Source: Chryseobacterium camelliae (GTDB lineage Bacteria; Bacteroidota; Bacteroidia; Flavobacteriales; Weeksellaceae). From it: DNA of 64,000 nt. Location: assembly GCF_002770595.1 (NCBI RefSeq), contig NZ_CP022986.1:4092001-4156000 (forward strand). The letters run 5' to 3'. Position 1 is the stretch's first letter. Every line of letters begins with the position of its first letter. The notes below the pieces were generated by a model, which saw only the letters and a program-made list of their open reading frames with translations, was not told the DNA's origin and ran no database searches. A program made the position numbers and the translations under genes. Positions 7,639-16,559 of this stretch are shown piece after piece.

Positions 7639-9267
7639 ATGAATTCAGAACACAAGCATCCTTTCCAGGACATTTTTAAAACTGAAAATGAAATCCCTGA
7701 AGAATATAAAATACCCGAAATCCATCAGCGGGAGTATCTGGTCAACGGAGAACTGGTAGAGTGGAACGGGGACGTCACCGAAATTTATTCACCGGTCTGC
7801 ATCCCTACAGAAAACGGATTGCAGAGAAAGCTGCTCGGAAGCATCCCGAATATCAGTCCACAGGAAGCCATGGAAATCCTGGATGCAACGGTTAATGCCT
7901 ACAACAACGGTTTGGGAGAATGGCCTTCCATGTCCGTTGAAAACCGCATCAAGTGCATGCAGAAGTTCGTCTATCTCATGCTTCAGCAGCGTGACCTTGT
8001 GATCAAGCTGCTGATGTGGGAAATCGGAAAAACCCTGTCAGATTCTACCAAAGAATTTGACCGTACCGTAGATTATATCAATCAGACCATCGATGCCCTG
8101 AAGGATCTTGACCGCGAATGTTCCCGATTCCAGCAGGCTGAAGGAACAATCGCCCAGATCAGGAGGGCTCCTTTAGGCGTAGTACTGAGCATGGGACCGT
8201 TCAACTATCCTCTGAATGAGATTTTTACAACGCTGATCCCTGCACTTATTATGGGGAATACCATTCTGTTCAAACTTCCCAAACACGGAGTTCTTGCGCA
8301 TTACCCGTTGCTGAAAGCTTTCAGGGAAGCCTTCCCGAAAGGAACAGTGAATACATTGTATGGTAAAGGAGCGGAAATCATCACCCCGATTATGGAAAGC
8401 GGGAAAGTGAATGTACTGGCATTTATCGGTTCCAGCAAAGTGGCCAATGGCCTGAAAAAGCTGCACCCTAAAGTCAACCGCTTGAGAGCGATCTTAAGCC
8501 TTGATGCAAAAAATGCCGCGATCGTAACTAAAAATGCCGATCTGGATGTTGCAGTCAGCGAATGCATTCTCGGAGCTCTGTCATTTAACGGACAGCGCTG
8601 TACTGCGCTTAAGCTGATCTTTGTTCAGAAAGATGTGGCTGCCGAATTTACCGAAAAACTTACCGCAGCGGTTTCCGCTATGAAGCCCGGACTTCCATGG
8701 GAGAAAGGTGTCAAAATCACCCCGCTTCCGGAAGCCAATAAGCCGGGCTATCTGAAAGAATGCATTGACGATGCAGTAGCCAAAGGATCGCAGGTGCTGA
8801 ATGAGCACGGAGGGTTTACCGAATCCTCTTTTGTCTTCCCTGCCGTAGTGTATCCGGTGAACAGCGAAATGAAATTATACCACGAGGAACAGTTTGGACC
8901 GGTGATTCCGGTGGTTCCTTTTGATTCTGTTGAGGAGCCCCTGGAATACCAGATCCACGCTTCCCACGGAATGCAGGTCAGCATTTTCAGTGAAGATGCG
9001 ATGGAAGTTGCCCAGTTAATTGATCCTTTCGTTAACCTGGTAAGCCGTGTGAACATCAACTGCCAGGCGCAGCGTGGTCCGGACGTATTTCCGTTTACCG
9101 GAAGGAAAGACAGCGCCGAAGGAACACTTTCCGTTTTTGACGCCCTGAGATCTTTTTCGATCCGATCACTGGTTGCTGCAAAACTGACCGAGTCTAATAA
9201 AAACCTGCTGAACACCATTGTCCGCGATCATGACTCCGGTTTCCTGAGTACGGATTACATTTTTTAA
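7639..9267 (+). CDS. gapN: NADP-dependent glyceraldehyde-3-phosphate dehydrogenase (non-phosphorylating)
   Basis: 542 residues of the aldehyde dehydrogenase superfamily. GPFNYPLNE (about 186-194) is the GapN-type cofactor segment, LSLDAKNA (287-294) replaces the usual LELGGK, and Cys321 in FNGQRCTALK is the catalytic thiol. The enzyme oxidises glyceraldehyde 3-phosphate to 3-phosphoglycerate and makes NADPH without ATP, bypassing GAPDH and phosphoglycerate kinase. The length and the LSLDAKN variant fit the long GapN form I associate with Chryseobacterium and relatives. It is a single gene with its own promoter, ending at a bidirectional terminator. Confidence 0.85.
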   Translation: MNSEHKHPFQDIFKTENEIPEEYKIPEIHQREYLVNGELVEWNGDVTEIYSPVCIPTENGLQRKLLGSIPNISPQEAMEILDATVNAYNNGLGEWPSMSVENRIKCMQKFVYLMLQQRDLVIKLLMWEIGKTLSDSTKEFDRTVDYINQTIDALKDLDRECSRFQQAEGTIAQIRRAPLGVVLSMGPFNYPLNEIFTTLIPALIMGNTILFKLPKHGVLAHYPLLKAFREAFPKGTVNTLYGKGAEIITPIMESGKVNVLAFIGSSKVANGLKKLHPKVNRLRAILSLDAKNAAIVTKNADLDVAVSECILGALSFNGQRCTALKLIFVQKDVAAEFTEKLTAAVSAMKPGLPWEKGVKITPLPEANKPGYLKECIDDAVAKGSQVLNEHGGFTESSFVFPAVVYPVNSEMKLYHEEQFGPVIPVVPFDSVEEPLEYQIHASHGMQVSIFSEDAMEVAQLIDPFVNLVSRVNINCQAQRGPDVFPFTGRKDSAEGTLSVFDALRSFSIRSLVAAKLTESNKNLLNTIVRDHDSGFLSTDYIF

Positions 9268-9464
9268 AGGTGTTCCTGTACCATTAATGAAGCTCTGTTT
9301 GAATGTGTTTCAAAGGAGAAAAGAGCATCAGGAGCCGGTCAATAACAGACAACAGAATAATTCTTTTCAGTAAGTTGGCGATACGCTGAACTTTGTTTCG
9401 TACTCAACTGACAGAAATTTGATTCTTGCAGTTAGTCGATGATCAGTAGCTGAATATGAATAAA

Positions 9465-9497
9465 AAATCCGCAATGAACAAAGTTCATTGCGGATTT
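9465..9497. terminator. Bidirectional terminator between gapN and the hydrolase
   Basis: A 15-bp perfect stem (AAATCCGCAATGAAC and its complement) with an AAA loop, flanked by A and T runs; it serves both convergent genes. Confidence 0.85.
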
Positions 9498-9523
9498 CTA
9501 TAGTAAATATTAAGGGTCAGCTT

Positions 9524-10357
9524 CTATTTCATCAGGAAGTCAGACAGAACTGCATTCAGTTCATCAGCGTGGGTAACATTCAGTCCGTGAGGCCCTCCTT
9601 CAACGATTACGAAACGGTTATCTGCAATACCCTGTGCAGCCTGGCGGCCAGCGGTATCAATCGGGACTATATTGTCATCATCACCGTGTACAATCAGTGT
9701 TTTTACGGTCACATTCTGAAGTTCCGGGCGGAAATCGGTATTGGCCCAGCTTTCTGCGCATTTGATGGTTGCGATAGGACAGGCATGTGCTGCAATGCTC
9801 CAGTCGTAATCCAGCTGTTTCTGGCTTACCGAGTGCGAAAGCATCCCATAGTTGTAAAAATCTTTGTGGAAAGACTCCAGGAAGGTAACCCTATCTTTCT
9901 TCAGGTTATCCATGATTTCATCAAGTTTCTCCTGCGGAACGCCATCCGGATTGTCTTCTTTTTGTTTTACGATCGGAATGATGGAAGAGATTAAAGCCAC
10001 ACGGTCTACATTTTCGGCTCCGTAATTGGTTAAGTAGCGGACTACTTCTCCACCTCCCATAGAGAATCCGAACAGGATCACATTTTTAAGGTCTAAAGCT
10101 GTAATCAGTTCGTGCAGGTCTCCTGCAAGCTCATCATAATTATAGCCTTCGGGCGAAGAAGACGGAAACGATTTTCCGAAACCTCTCCGGTCATATTGGA
10201 TGACACGGTAACCCAGGTTAAGCAGGACAGGAACCTGAAGCTCCCATGATTTTCCGCTGAGCGGCCATCCGTGAATTAAGATAACGGGCTGTCCGGAACC
10301 TAAGTCCTCATAGTAAAGCTGAACATTTTTTTCATTTTCTTTGGTAATGTAAGGCAT
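9524..10357 (-). CDS. Alpha/beta hydrolase (haloperoxidase-like)
   Basis: 277 residues from the ATG at 10357; the open frame upstream of it does not fit the family. The oxyanion segment HGWPLSGKSW lies at 29-38. The triad is readable as Ser99 in GFSMGG, Asp228 in HGDDDNIVP and His257 in GGPHGLN. This set is typical of cofactor-free haloperoxidase/arylesterase-like hydrolases in the cytoplasm; the natural substrate is unknown. It is divergent from the ECF sigma gene at 10542. Confidence 0.85.
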   Translation of the reverse strand: MPYITKENEKNVQLYYEDLGSGQPVILIHGWPLSGKSWELQVPVLLNLGYRVIQYDRRGFGKSFPSSSPEGYNYDELAGDLHELITALDLKNVILFGFSMGGGEVVRYLTNYGAENVDRVALISSIIPIVKQKEDNPDGVPQEKLDEIMDNLKKDRVTFLESFHKDFYNYGMLSHSVSQKQLDYDWSIAAHACPIATIKCAESWANTDFRPELQNVTVKTLIVHGDDDNIVPIDTAGRQAAQGIADNRFVIVEGGPHGLNVTHADELNAVLSDFLMK

Positions 10358-10541
10358 ATTTTTGATTTTAGTGTTGTATCGTTCTGAACAAATACTGAGC
10401 CACAAAAACAACAATACAGTTAAAAAAATTAACAGAAGATGCAACAACAGAGTACAGGTTGGAGTATATGATCATATGAATTTTTTGAAACCGGTGTAAC
10501 ATTTTTTTCAGAAGGCAACTAACTGTATAGAGTTTATAACC

Positions 10542-11039
10542 ATGGGTGCACAGGAAAACGAATTTTTAGCTAAAATGGAAAAGCATAAGGGAATCCTTTT
10601 TAAGATTTCCAAAATGTATATGGACGATAAGGATGATCGCGATGACCTGTTCCAGGAGATTACCTATCAGGTCTGGAAGGCCTATCCGAATTTTAAGGGC
10701 GAAAGTGAATTTTCCACATGGTTGTACAGGGTAGCCCTTAACACTGCAATCATCTTCCTGAAATCTGAAAAGAAAAGAAGCTTTATCAGCCATGAAGATT
10801 TTACAGGATATAAAATAGAGCAGGATGATTACAACCATGAAAAAGAAGAGCAGCTGGAAAGAATGTACACCGCCATCCATCAGCTTAACCCAATTGATAA
10901 AGCATTCATTTTCTATTACCTGGAAGATTTTTCCGGAAAGCAGATTGCAGAGCAGATGGGGATCTCCGATGGGAATGTCCGTGTTAAAATGAACCGCGCC
11001 AAGAACAAACTGAAAGATATCTTACACTCCAATACCTAA
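10542..11039 (+). CDS. ECF-type RNA polymerase sigma factor
   Basis: 165 residues. Sigma region 2 spans about 20-90 (DRDDLFQEITYQVWKAYPNF, then STWLYRVALNTAI) and region 4 about 110-160 (LNPIDKAFIFYYLEDFSGKQIAEQMG, a helix-turn-helix). It redirects RNA polymerase to a specific regulon. The next gene, 19 nt downstream, encodes a membrane protein that may be its regulator. A TGTAAC at 10495-10500 upstream could be part of an autoregulated ECF promoter, which is only a suggestion. Confidence 0.88.
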   Translation: MGAQENEFLAKMEKHKGILFKISKMYMDDKDDRDDLFQEITYQVWKAYPNFKGESEFSTWLYRVALNTAIIFLKSEKKRSFISHEDFTGYKIEQDDYNHEKEEQLERMYTAIHQLNPIDKAFIFYYLEDFSGKQIAEQMGISDGNVRVKMNRAKNKLKDILHSNT

Positions 11040-11058
11040 CCTTTTAAAACAGACAACA

Positions 11059-11652
11059 ATGAATATAGATGACCTTAAAAATGCCTGGAATGAGGACATT
11101 TTTGAAAATACCCCTGAAATAAGCACCGAACAAAGCCATAAAATCAATCTTCCCCTGGAAAGGATGCGCAGGAACATGCGCATGGAATTCTGGTCCACGG
11201 TTGCTATTTTTATTTTTTCCTTCAGCGTTATTGCCGTTTGCAACGCTCCGTTTAAATTTAAATTTTATTTTGACGTACTGATTGCGTCTATGCTGATTGT
11301 AACCGCATTTTTCTTCAGTAAGTTTTTTAAACTGTACCGCGAAATGAGCAATCCGGTGATGAAGACGGCTGACGCCCTGCGCGATCTTTTGTTACAGCTG
11401 AACCTGAACAAACAATACTATCTTTCGTTTTGCCTGGCTTTTGTCCCGTTTCTGGTGTGTGAACTCATTATTGTGATAGAATGTATCCCAAGACAGGAAC
11501 CTCTGTCTGATCTAAGGATTGCCGTGATCCTCATCAGTACCCTGGTAGCGGGCCTTTTCGCCCTGTACTTCTTTGGTCAGTGGTGGTTTGAAAGGCTGTA
11601 TGGGAAACATATCACGAAAATTGAAAAGCTTGTTCAGGAGCTTGATCATTGA
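11059..11652 (+). CDS. Membrane protein cotranscribed with the ECF sigma factor
   Basis: 197 residues. The N-terminal 45 residues are soluble (MNIDDLKNAWNED...), followed by four hydrophobic segments in two hairpins (about 50-95 and 125-175). It is not a recognised zinc anti-sigma factor: no HxxxCxxC motif is seen. Because it follows the sigma gene by 19 nt, a role as a membrane anchor or antagonist of that sigma factor is plausible but not shown. Confidence 0.65.
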   Translation: MNIDDLKNAWNEDIFENTPEISTEQSHKINLPLERMRRNMRMEFWSTVAIFIFSFSVIAVCNAPFKFKFYFDVLIASMLIVTAFFFSKFFKLYREMSNPVMKTADALRDLLLQLNLNKQYYLSFCLAFVPFLVCELIIVIECIPRQEPLSDLRIAVILISTLVAGLFALYFFGQWWFERLYGKHITKIEKLVQELDH

Positions 11653-11741
11653 AAAAGTACTGATCTGGTACAGCTCCGCCTCCGGAAACGCAGATTTGAA
11701 GATCCGGAGGCATGAGAAATCGACAGAAGGTGTGGCTGATC

Positions 11742-13304
11742 CTATCGCTTAATGCCCGCATTTGGTCTCACCAATGTTCCTTTTTCCATCATAATCGTGC
11801 TCATGACCCAGTTCATCTCCGGATCCTGATGGTCGATGACTTCCTGCATATTTTCCCGTATGGTAACATCAGGAACAACACCTTTACGGGTCCCGGAAAA
11901 GCTAATGTCGGGCTGTACCAGCAGTAATCCTACCGGTAAGCTGAGCTTCGAGTTCGGAAGCTGCTGATAGGAATAAAACCCTGCCACGGTACCATCATTG
12001 GCACCGCCGGTTTCTTCTCCTATCAACGTTGCACGATGGTCATTCTTAAGTTTGGAGGCCAAGATGGACGAGGCAGAAAAGCTGGAGCCGTTGATCAGCA
12101 CGAAAAGTTTGCCTGTAAAAGCATTTGGCTGAGGCTTGTTTGGCCTGCTTTCCTTCATCCTGTAATATGTTTTTCCATCCCTGCTGTAGGTGCTGAATGC
12201 CTGGGTGGTAAGGTAAACAGGGTAGGTAATACCTTTGATAATGTACTGCCATGGGCTGCTCTGCCTGAAGTAATTCGTTTTTAAAGGCGTTTTTGCTGAC
12301 GCAAGCTGTGAAGGATGGATCAAGGTGTAGGGCTCAGACGTCAGGTAAGAGTACAGATGATTGATTTCGTACAGTGAACCGCCGTAATTATTCCGGATAT
12401 CCAGGATAAGGTAGGAGGCCCCAGCCGCTTTTATCCGGGCAAAAGCATCTTTGTAAAACTGTTCCGAATGGCTTTCTGAAAAGCTTTTTACTTTGATGTA
12501 GGCCACGGTGCTGTCCTGATCAAGAAAACTGAAGCTCCGGTTATAGCTTTGTGTGAATGCATCGTAATCATGTACTTTTTTTTCAGGGGTAAGCTTGGCC
12601 TGCTTTTTTTCGCTGGCAAGTTCAGACTCAGACTTGGATTCCCTTTTCAGGGTGTAGGTTTTGTGTTGTCCCTGATAAACGGTTTCCAGTACTGCCTGGT
12701 TGTCAAATCCGTGTTCTGCTGTATAAAAATTGAAAAATACATCTTTCAGGTAATATGGATAAAAAGTTGTGTTGAATCCGTCGCTGCTGATCAGCTTCCT
12801 GTATTTTTTCATATAATCTGAAACGGGAACATGATTGATGGAAAGGATTTCGGTACCAGGCTGTATATTTTGAATAGAATCTGCATTGCTGACGATAAAC
12901 AGGCGGTCACCTTCCACATAATACCCGAAACGGCTAAAAAGCCCTTTGGTATGCTCCAATGCTTTGACTTCTTTCTTGGTAAACCTTCGTGCAGGAACCT
13001 TCAGGGAAAGGTGCCCCTCACGGACCGAAGCGATGAGCGGTTGCAGCCTGAAGTAAAATTGCAGCGGGCTTAGGGGAGTGTTAAGTGTGTTCTTAAGACT
13101 GTCAAATTTATATTTAAGATCCTGTTCCGAAATGTACCAATATAGGTTCGGATGCATTTCTTTCAGCTTGTTATAAGCATAGTCCACATCTTCCCTAAGC
13201 TTTTCAGGAGGGATGCAGGACATTCTCTGGGTATTGTATTTGCTTACCGATGTGCATGAAGTAAGAAATACAATGATAAATATTAATATCTGATGATTTT
13301 TCAA
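11742..13304 (-). CDS. S41 family peptidase, lipoprotein
   Basis: 520 residues. It begins with a lipoprotein signal peptide and lipobox LTSC (Cys17), placing it at the envelope. Residues about 35-110 precede a PDZ-like part (about 130-165, GTEILSINHVPV), then the S41 core: TVAYIKVKSF, LILDIRNNYGGS and the serine-rich nucleophile loop INGSSFSASS (about 405-413), then GEETGGANDG. The family cuts protein C-termini. The start codon is TTG: the next ATG falls after the lipobox and would lose the signal peptide. No obvious promoter. Confidence 0.85.
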   Translation of the reverse strand: MKNHQILIFIIVFLTSCTSVSKYNTQRMSCIPPEKLREDVDYAYNKLKEMHPNLYWYISEQDLKYKFDSLKNTLNTPLSPLQFYFRLQPLIASVREGHLSLKVPARRFTKKEVKALEHTKGLFSRFGYYVEGDRLFIVSNADSIQNIQPGTEILSINHVPVSDYMKKYRKLISSDGFNTTFYPYYLKDVFFNFYTAEHGFDNQAVLETVYQGQHKTYTLKRESKSESELASEKKQAKLTPEKKVHDYDAFTQSYNRSFSFLDQDSTVAYIKVKSFSESHSEQFYKDAFARIKAAGASYLILDIRNNYGGSLYEINHLYSYLTSEPYTLIHPSQLASAKTPLKTNYFRQSSPWQYIIKGITYPVYLTTQAFSTYSRDGKTYYRMKESRPNKPQPNAFTGKLFVLINGSSFSASSILASKLKNDHRATLIGEETGGANDGTVAGFYSYQQLPNSKLSLPVGLLLVQPDISFSGTRKGVVPDVTIRENMQEVIDHQDPEMNWVMSTIMMEKGTLVRPNAGIKR

Positions 13305-13524
13305 GCAGTGAATTTAAAAATTTAAATTGAATCTGCTACCATATTCCGTTGACTGCTCCCGTAAGTTTTATTTTTATCTCTATAGTGTTGATTTAGTATG
13401 TGTTAATATAGTTGCTGATAACAGAGGTAATTTAAATGTAAAAATTAAATCCTGATCTTAACTGCTTTTTTAAAGTAAAAAAGACTTTTCTTTCGTCTCC
13501 TTCCTTAAGTACGTCCGGAACAGA

Positions 13525-13555
13525 TTTGCCTGTTGCCTGAAAAGTAATACATTTG
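13525..13555 (+). promoter_or_regulatory. Promoter of the MBL hydrolase gene
   Basis: TTTG (13525-13528), exactly 19 nt, TACATTTG (13548-13555); 22 nt before the ATG at 13578. This is one of the cleanest flavobacterial promoters in the window. Confidence 0.65.
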
Positions 13556-13577
13556 AACGTTAACTTCAACACCATTT

Positions 13578-14675
13578 ATGATTTATTCCATCGTTGTTAT
13601 TGCATTGGTCATTATCGGAGCTTATTATCTGATTACTTCCCGTGAAGTTTTCGGAGCTGAACCCCGCGGAAAAAGGCTTGAGCGTATGAAGCAGTCCGGG
13701 CATTATAAAGACCGGCAGTTTCAGAACCTCAGTTATACACCATCGATTGCTGAGGGGTACAGCATGCCCCGCGTGATGTATGATTTTTTCTTTGCTAAAA
13801 AAGATCCTTTGTTGAAACCGCTGAAAGCAATTCCGTCCGTCCATACCGATTTAAAAGCGATACCGGCGGATCAGGATGTCATGGTATGGCTGGGTCATTC
13901 ATCCTATTTTATCCGCACCAATGGGGTTTCGTTTCTGATCGATCCGGTTCTGAGCTCCTATGGTTCTCCGTTTAAATATTTCAATAAAGCGTTTTCCGGA
14001 TCAGATATTTTCCGTCCGGAGGATATCCCGCATCTTGATTATTTGGTCATTACCCATGACCATTATGACCACCTGGATTATCCTACGGTAAAAGCCCTGA
14101 AGGACAGAGTAGAAAAAGTTATCCTGCCCTTAGGAGTGGGAGCGCATCTGGAACGTTGGGGATATGCCGAAGAAAACCTTATTGAAGAAGAATGGGGCAC
14201 CACCATACCGCTGAAAAATAATATCAGCATTACTTTTACGCCGGCAAGGCACTTTTCGGGGAGGAAAGTCAGAAGAAACGGGACATTATGGACTTCTTAC
14301 GTATTGCAGACCCCGGACAAGAAAATATTTCTGGGCGGAGACAGCGGTTACGATACCCATTTTAAAGCCATCGGTGAGCAATATGGGCCTTTTGACTACG
14401 CCATCATGGAAAACGGGCAGTATAATGAAGCCTGGAAATACATCCACTCTTTACCCGAAGATGTTGTAAAAGCAGGGATGGATGTGAAAGCAAAAAATAT
14501 CATTCCCGTACATTCTGCAAAGTTCGCCCTTGCGCTCCATCCGTGGAATGAACCACTTGAAAAGGTAAGTGTTCTTGGTAAGGAAAATCACCTGAATATT
14601 CTGACTCCCATGATCGGACAGCCGGTCAGTCTCAATGGATCCGATCAGCATTTCAATCCCTGGTGGAAGGATTGA
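13578..14675 (+). CDS. Metallo-beta-lactamase fold hydrolase (UlaG/NAPE-PLD type), membrane-anchored
   Basis: 365 residues. Residues 3-19 form one hydrophobic anchor. The metal site is THDHYDHLD (His160, His162, Asp164, His165), with a further GGDSGYD loop and a C-terminal IPVHSAKF histidine. The overall pattern (WLGHSSYF, then ARHFSGRK) is that of the L-ascorbate-6-phosphate lactonase/NAPE-phospholipase D-like branch. The substrate is unknown. Its stop codon (14673-14675) directly abuts the stop codon of the convergent GNAT gene. Confidence 0.85.
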   Translation: MIYSIVVIALVIIGAYYLITSREVFGAEPRGKRLERMKQSGHYKDRQFQNLSYTPSIAEGYSMPRVMYDFFFAKKDPLLKPLKAIPSVHTDLKAIPADQDVMVWLGHSSYFIRTNGVSFLIDPVLSSYGSPFKYFNKAFSGSDIFRPEDIPHLDYLVITHDHYDHLDYPTVKALKDRVEKVILPLGVGAHLERWGYAEENLIEEEWGTTIPLKNNISITFTPARHFSGRKVRRNGTLWTSYVLQTPDKKIFLGGDSGYDTHFKAIGEQYGPFDYAIMENGQYNEAWKYIHSLPEDVVKAGMDVKAKNIIPVHSAKFALALHPWNEPLEKVSVLGKENHLNILTPMIGQPVSLNGSDQHFNPWWKD

Positions 14676-14963
14676 TCAGGCGTGCCAGATATCCCGGTAA
14701 CGGTCCGGATGGTTTTCAAACTGCTGCCGTACAAAGTCGCATTCGGGATCTACCAATAGGTCATTTTCCTCGGCATACCGCACCAGTTCGTCCAGCAGCA
14801 ATTTAGCATAGCCATGCCCTTCATATGCTTCGTCAAGCTTGGTATAATATACGATCAGTTGTCTACCGTCTACTTTTATAGACATATATCCGGCTTTATG
14901 GCCGTCGATCAATAGCTGCAGCTCATCCTGATAGGGACTTAACTCAAATGTGATATTTTCCAT
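14676..14963 (-). CDS. Small GNAT-family N-acetyltransferase (YidJ/COG2388 type)
   Basis: 95 residues from the ATG at 14963. It has the reduced GNAT fold typical of this group: IDGHKAGYMSIKVDGR, then LDEAYEGHGYAKLLLDELV, in which GHGYA is the acetyl-CoA pyrophosphate-binding loop, and a C-terminal part ending HPDRYRDIWHA. The acceptor is unknown. It is convergent with the MBL hydrolase with zero bases between the stop codons, so each transcript probably reads into the other. Confidence 0.8.
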   Translation of the reverse strand: MENITFELSPYQDELQLLIDGHKAGYMSIKVDGRQLIVYYTKLDEAYEGHGYAKLLLDELVRYAEENDLLVDPECDFVRQQFENHPDRYRDIWHA

Positions 14964-15048
14964 GACTTTTATTATTTGGTTAAAGGGCAGAGAACTTTTC
15001 TCATGATTAAAGGTACAAATTAATTGATTATGAGCGGTAAAACACGAG

Positions 15049-16350
15049 TTATGAATTAGGAGTTGATTGTGGTGGATCAGTTGTTCTTGTAGCCAGGATT
15101 TTGTCAATTTTATGTCCGTCCTTATCCACAATTTCTAGGATGAGATTGCCAAAGGTCATCTGGTCCCCGGTTTTGGGCACTGTATCTTTTCCGTGGATGA
15201 ATAATCCTGAAACGCTCACGAAATTCTTTTCAATATCCTGGTCAAGCGTCAGGTTAAAATATTTCCTGAAATCATAGATGGAGCATTGGCCGTCAATCAG
15301 CCACGAATCTTCACTCCTGGCGATTATGTCCGGTTCATTATCGGAACCGTCCGGAATATTGCCAACCAGATCATCCAGGATGTCATTGAGGGTGACAATT
15401 CCTTTGGTCGTGCCGTACTCATCAATGACAATAGCAAGATGGGCCTTGTTTTTCTGGAAACTTTCCATAAGGGGATACACAAAAGAATTTTCACTGATGA
15501 ATATTGCCTTTCTCAGATGGGACCTCAGGTTGAAATTGCCGGGATCCAGGTCAAACAGGTCACACAGCTTAACGACTCCGATAATATGGTCTGGATTATT
15601 ATGTTCAGTAACAGGATAGGTGGAAAATGAACAGTTCCTGATTTTCCGCTTCACCGTCTGGTAATCATCACCGGCATCCACAGAAATGATCTTTGACCGG
15701 TGGGTAGCGAGTGAACTGACCTTTCTGTTGCCCAACTCGAATGCATTTTCCAAAACATCATGTTCCATATGCTCAATAATTCCGCCATCTCTACCTTCCC
15801 TGATAATGGATTTTATTTCTTCTTCAGTCACCATTTCCTTTTCATCATGACTGATGCCGAAAAGCTTTAAAATTCCTTCATTGGTTACCGTTAACAACCA
15901 GACAAACGGAGAGGTCAGTAAAGCCAGCCAGTACATAGGTCCGGCGATCAGCATGGAAATCTTTTCCGGAAATTTCAGCCCCAGTCTTTTTGGGATCAGT
16001 TCACCGAAAACGATGGACAAAAATGTAACTGTTATAATGATAATCACGGATGCAATAGGCTCGGAATAGGCAGTAAGCAGCCCGATATCAGAAATCAGGG
16101 CAGCAAGATCAGCCGTAAGCCGGTCACCTGAATGAATACCCAGAAGGATGCCGATCAGGGTAATACCGATCTGCACGGTTGAAAGAAATGTACTTGGATT
16201 GCCGGTGAGCTTAAGGGCACGTTCCGCACGGTGGCTGCCCCTCTTCTTTTCATTTTCCAGCTTAAAATTCTTGGCAGATACCAATGCCATTTCAGACATT
16301 GAAAAAATCCCGTTGACCAAGATCAGGATGATGATAATGATAATTTCCAT
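15049..16350 (-). CDS. CNNM/CorC (HlyC/CorC) family transporter with CBS pair
   Basis: 433 residues from the ATG at 16350. The N-terminal DUF21/CNNM domain has four hydrophobic segments (about 1-185) with SMSEMALVSAKNFKLE and FGELIPKRLGLKFPE. A CBS pair follows (about 200-330; THRSKIISVD, then AIVIDEYGTTKGIVTLNDILDDLVG), and the C-terminal CorC_HlyC domain ends the protein. Relatives take part in Mg2+/Co2+ efflux or resistance at the inner membrane; older annotation as hemolysin is not justified. It appears monocistronic. Confidence 0.88.
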   Translation of the reverse strand: MEIIIIIILILVNGIFSMSEMALVSAKNFKLENEKKRGSHRAERALKLTGNPSTFLSTVQIGITLIGILLGIHSGDRLTADLAALISDIGLLTAYSEPIASVIIIITVTFLSIVFGELIPKRLGLKFPEKISMLIAGPMYWLALLTSPFVWLLTVTNEGILKLFGISHDEKEMVTEEEIKSIIREGRDGGIIEHMEHDVLENAFELGNRKVSSLATHRSKIISVDAGDDYQTVKRKIRNCSFSTYPVTEHNNPDHIIGVVKLCDLFDLDPGNFNLRSHLRKAIFISENSFVYPLMESFQKNKAHLAIVIDEYGTTKGIVTLNDILDDLVGNIPDGSDNEPDIIARSEDSWLIDGQCSIYDFRKYFNLTLDQDIEKNFVSVSGLFIHGKDTVPKTGDQMTFGNLILEIVDKDGHKIDKILATRTTDPPQSTPNS

Positions 16351-16535
16351 GATGAAATATCTGTGAATAGTGTTAGCTAAATATAACCATAATTTTACAG
16401 AAAGGATGTTCACCATGCATGTTTAACGGAAATTATAAAATAAAATATGTTAAAGCGCTTAAGATGGTACTATGTCATGCTTCCCCGAAAAAAGAAATGA
16501 TCTTATCATGAAATTATATTTATAGGATATATATT

Positions 16536-16549
16536 GTTTGAATTTTATA
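16536..16549 (+). promoter_or_regulatory. GTTTGAATTTTATA motif upstream of the AraC gene
   Basis: This 14-mer, 11 nt before the ATG at 16560, recurs exactly at 17481-17494 upstream of the first aldo/keto reductase gene, so it may be an AraC autoregulatory site. Confidence 0.4.
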
Positions 16550-16559
16550 ATTTAGAGGT

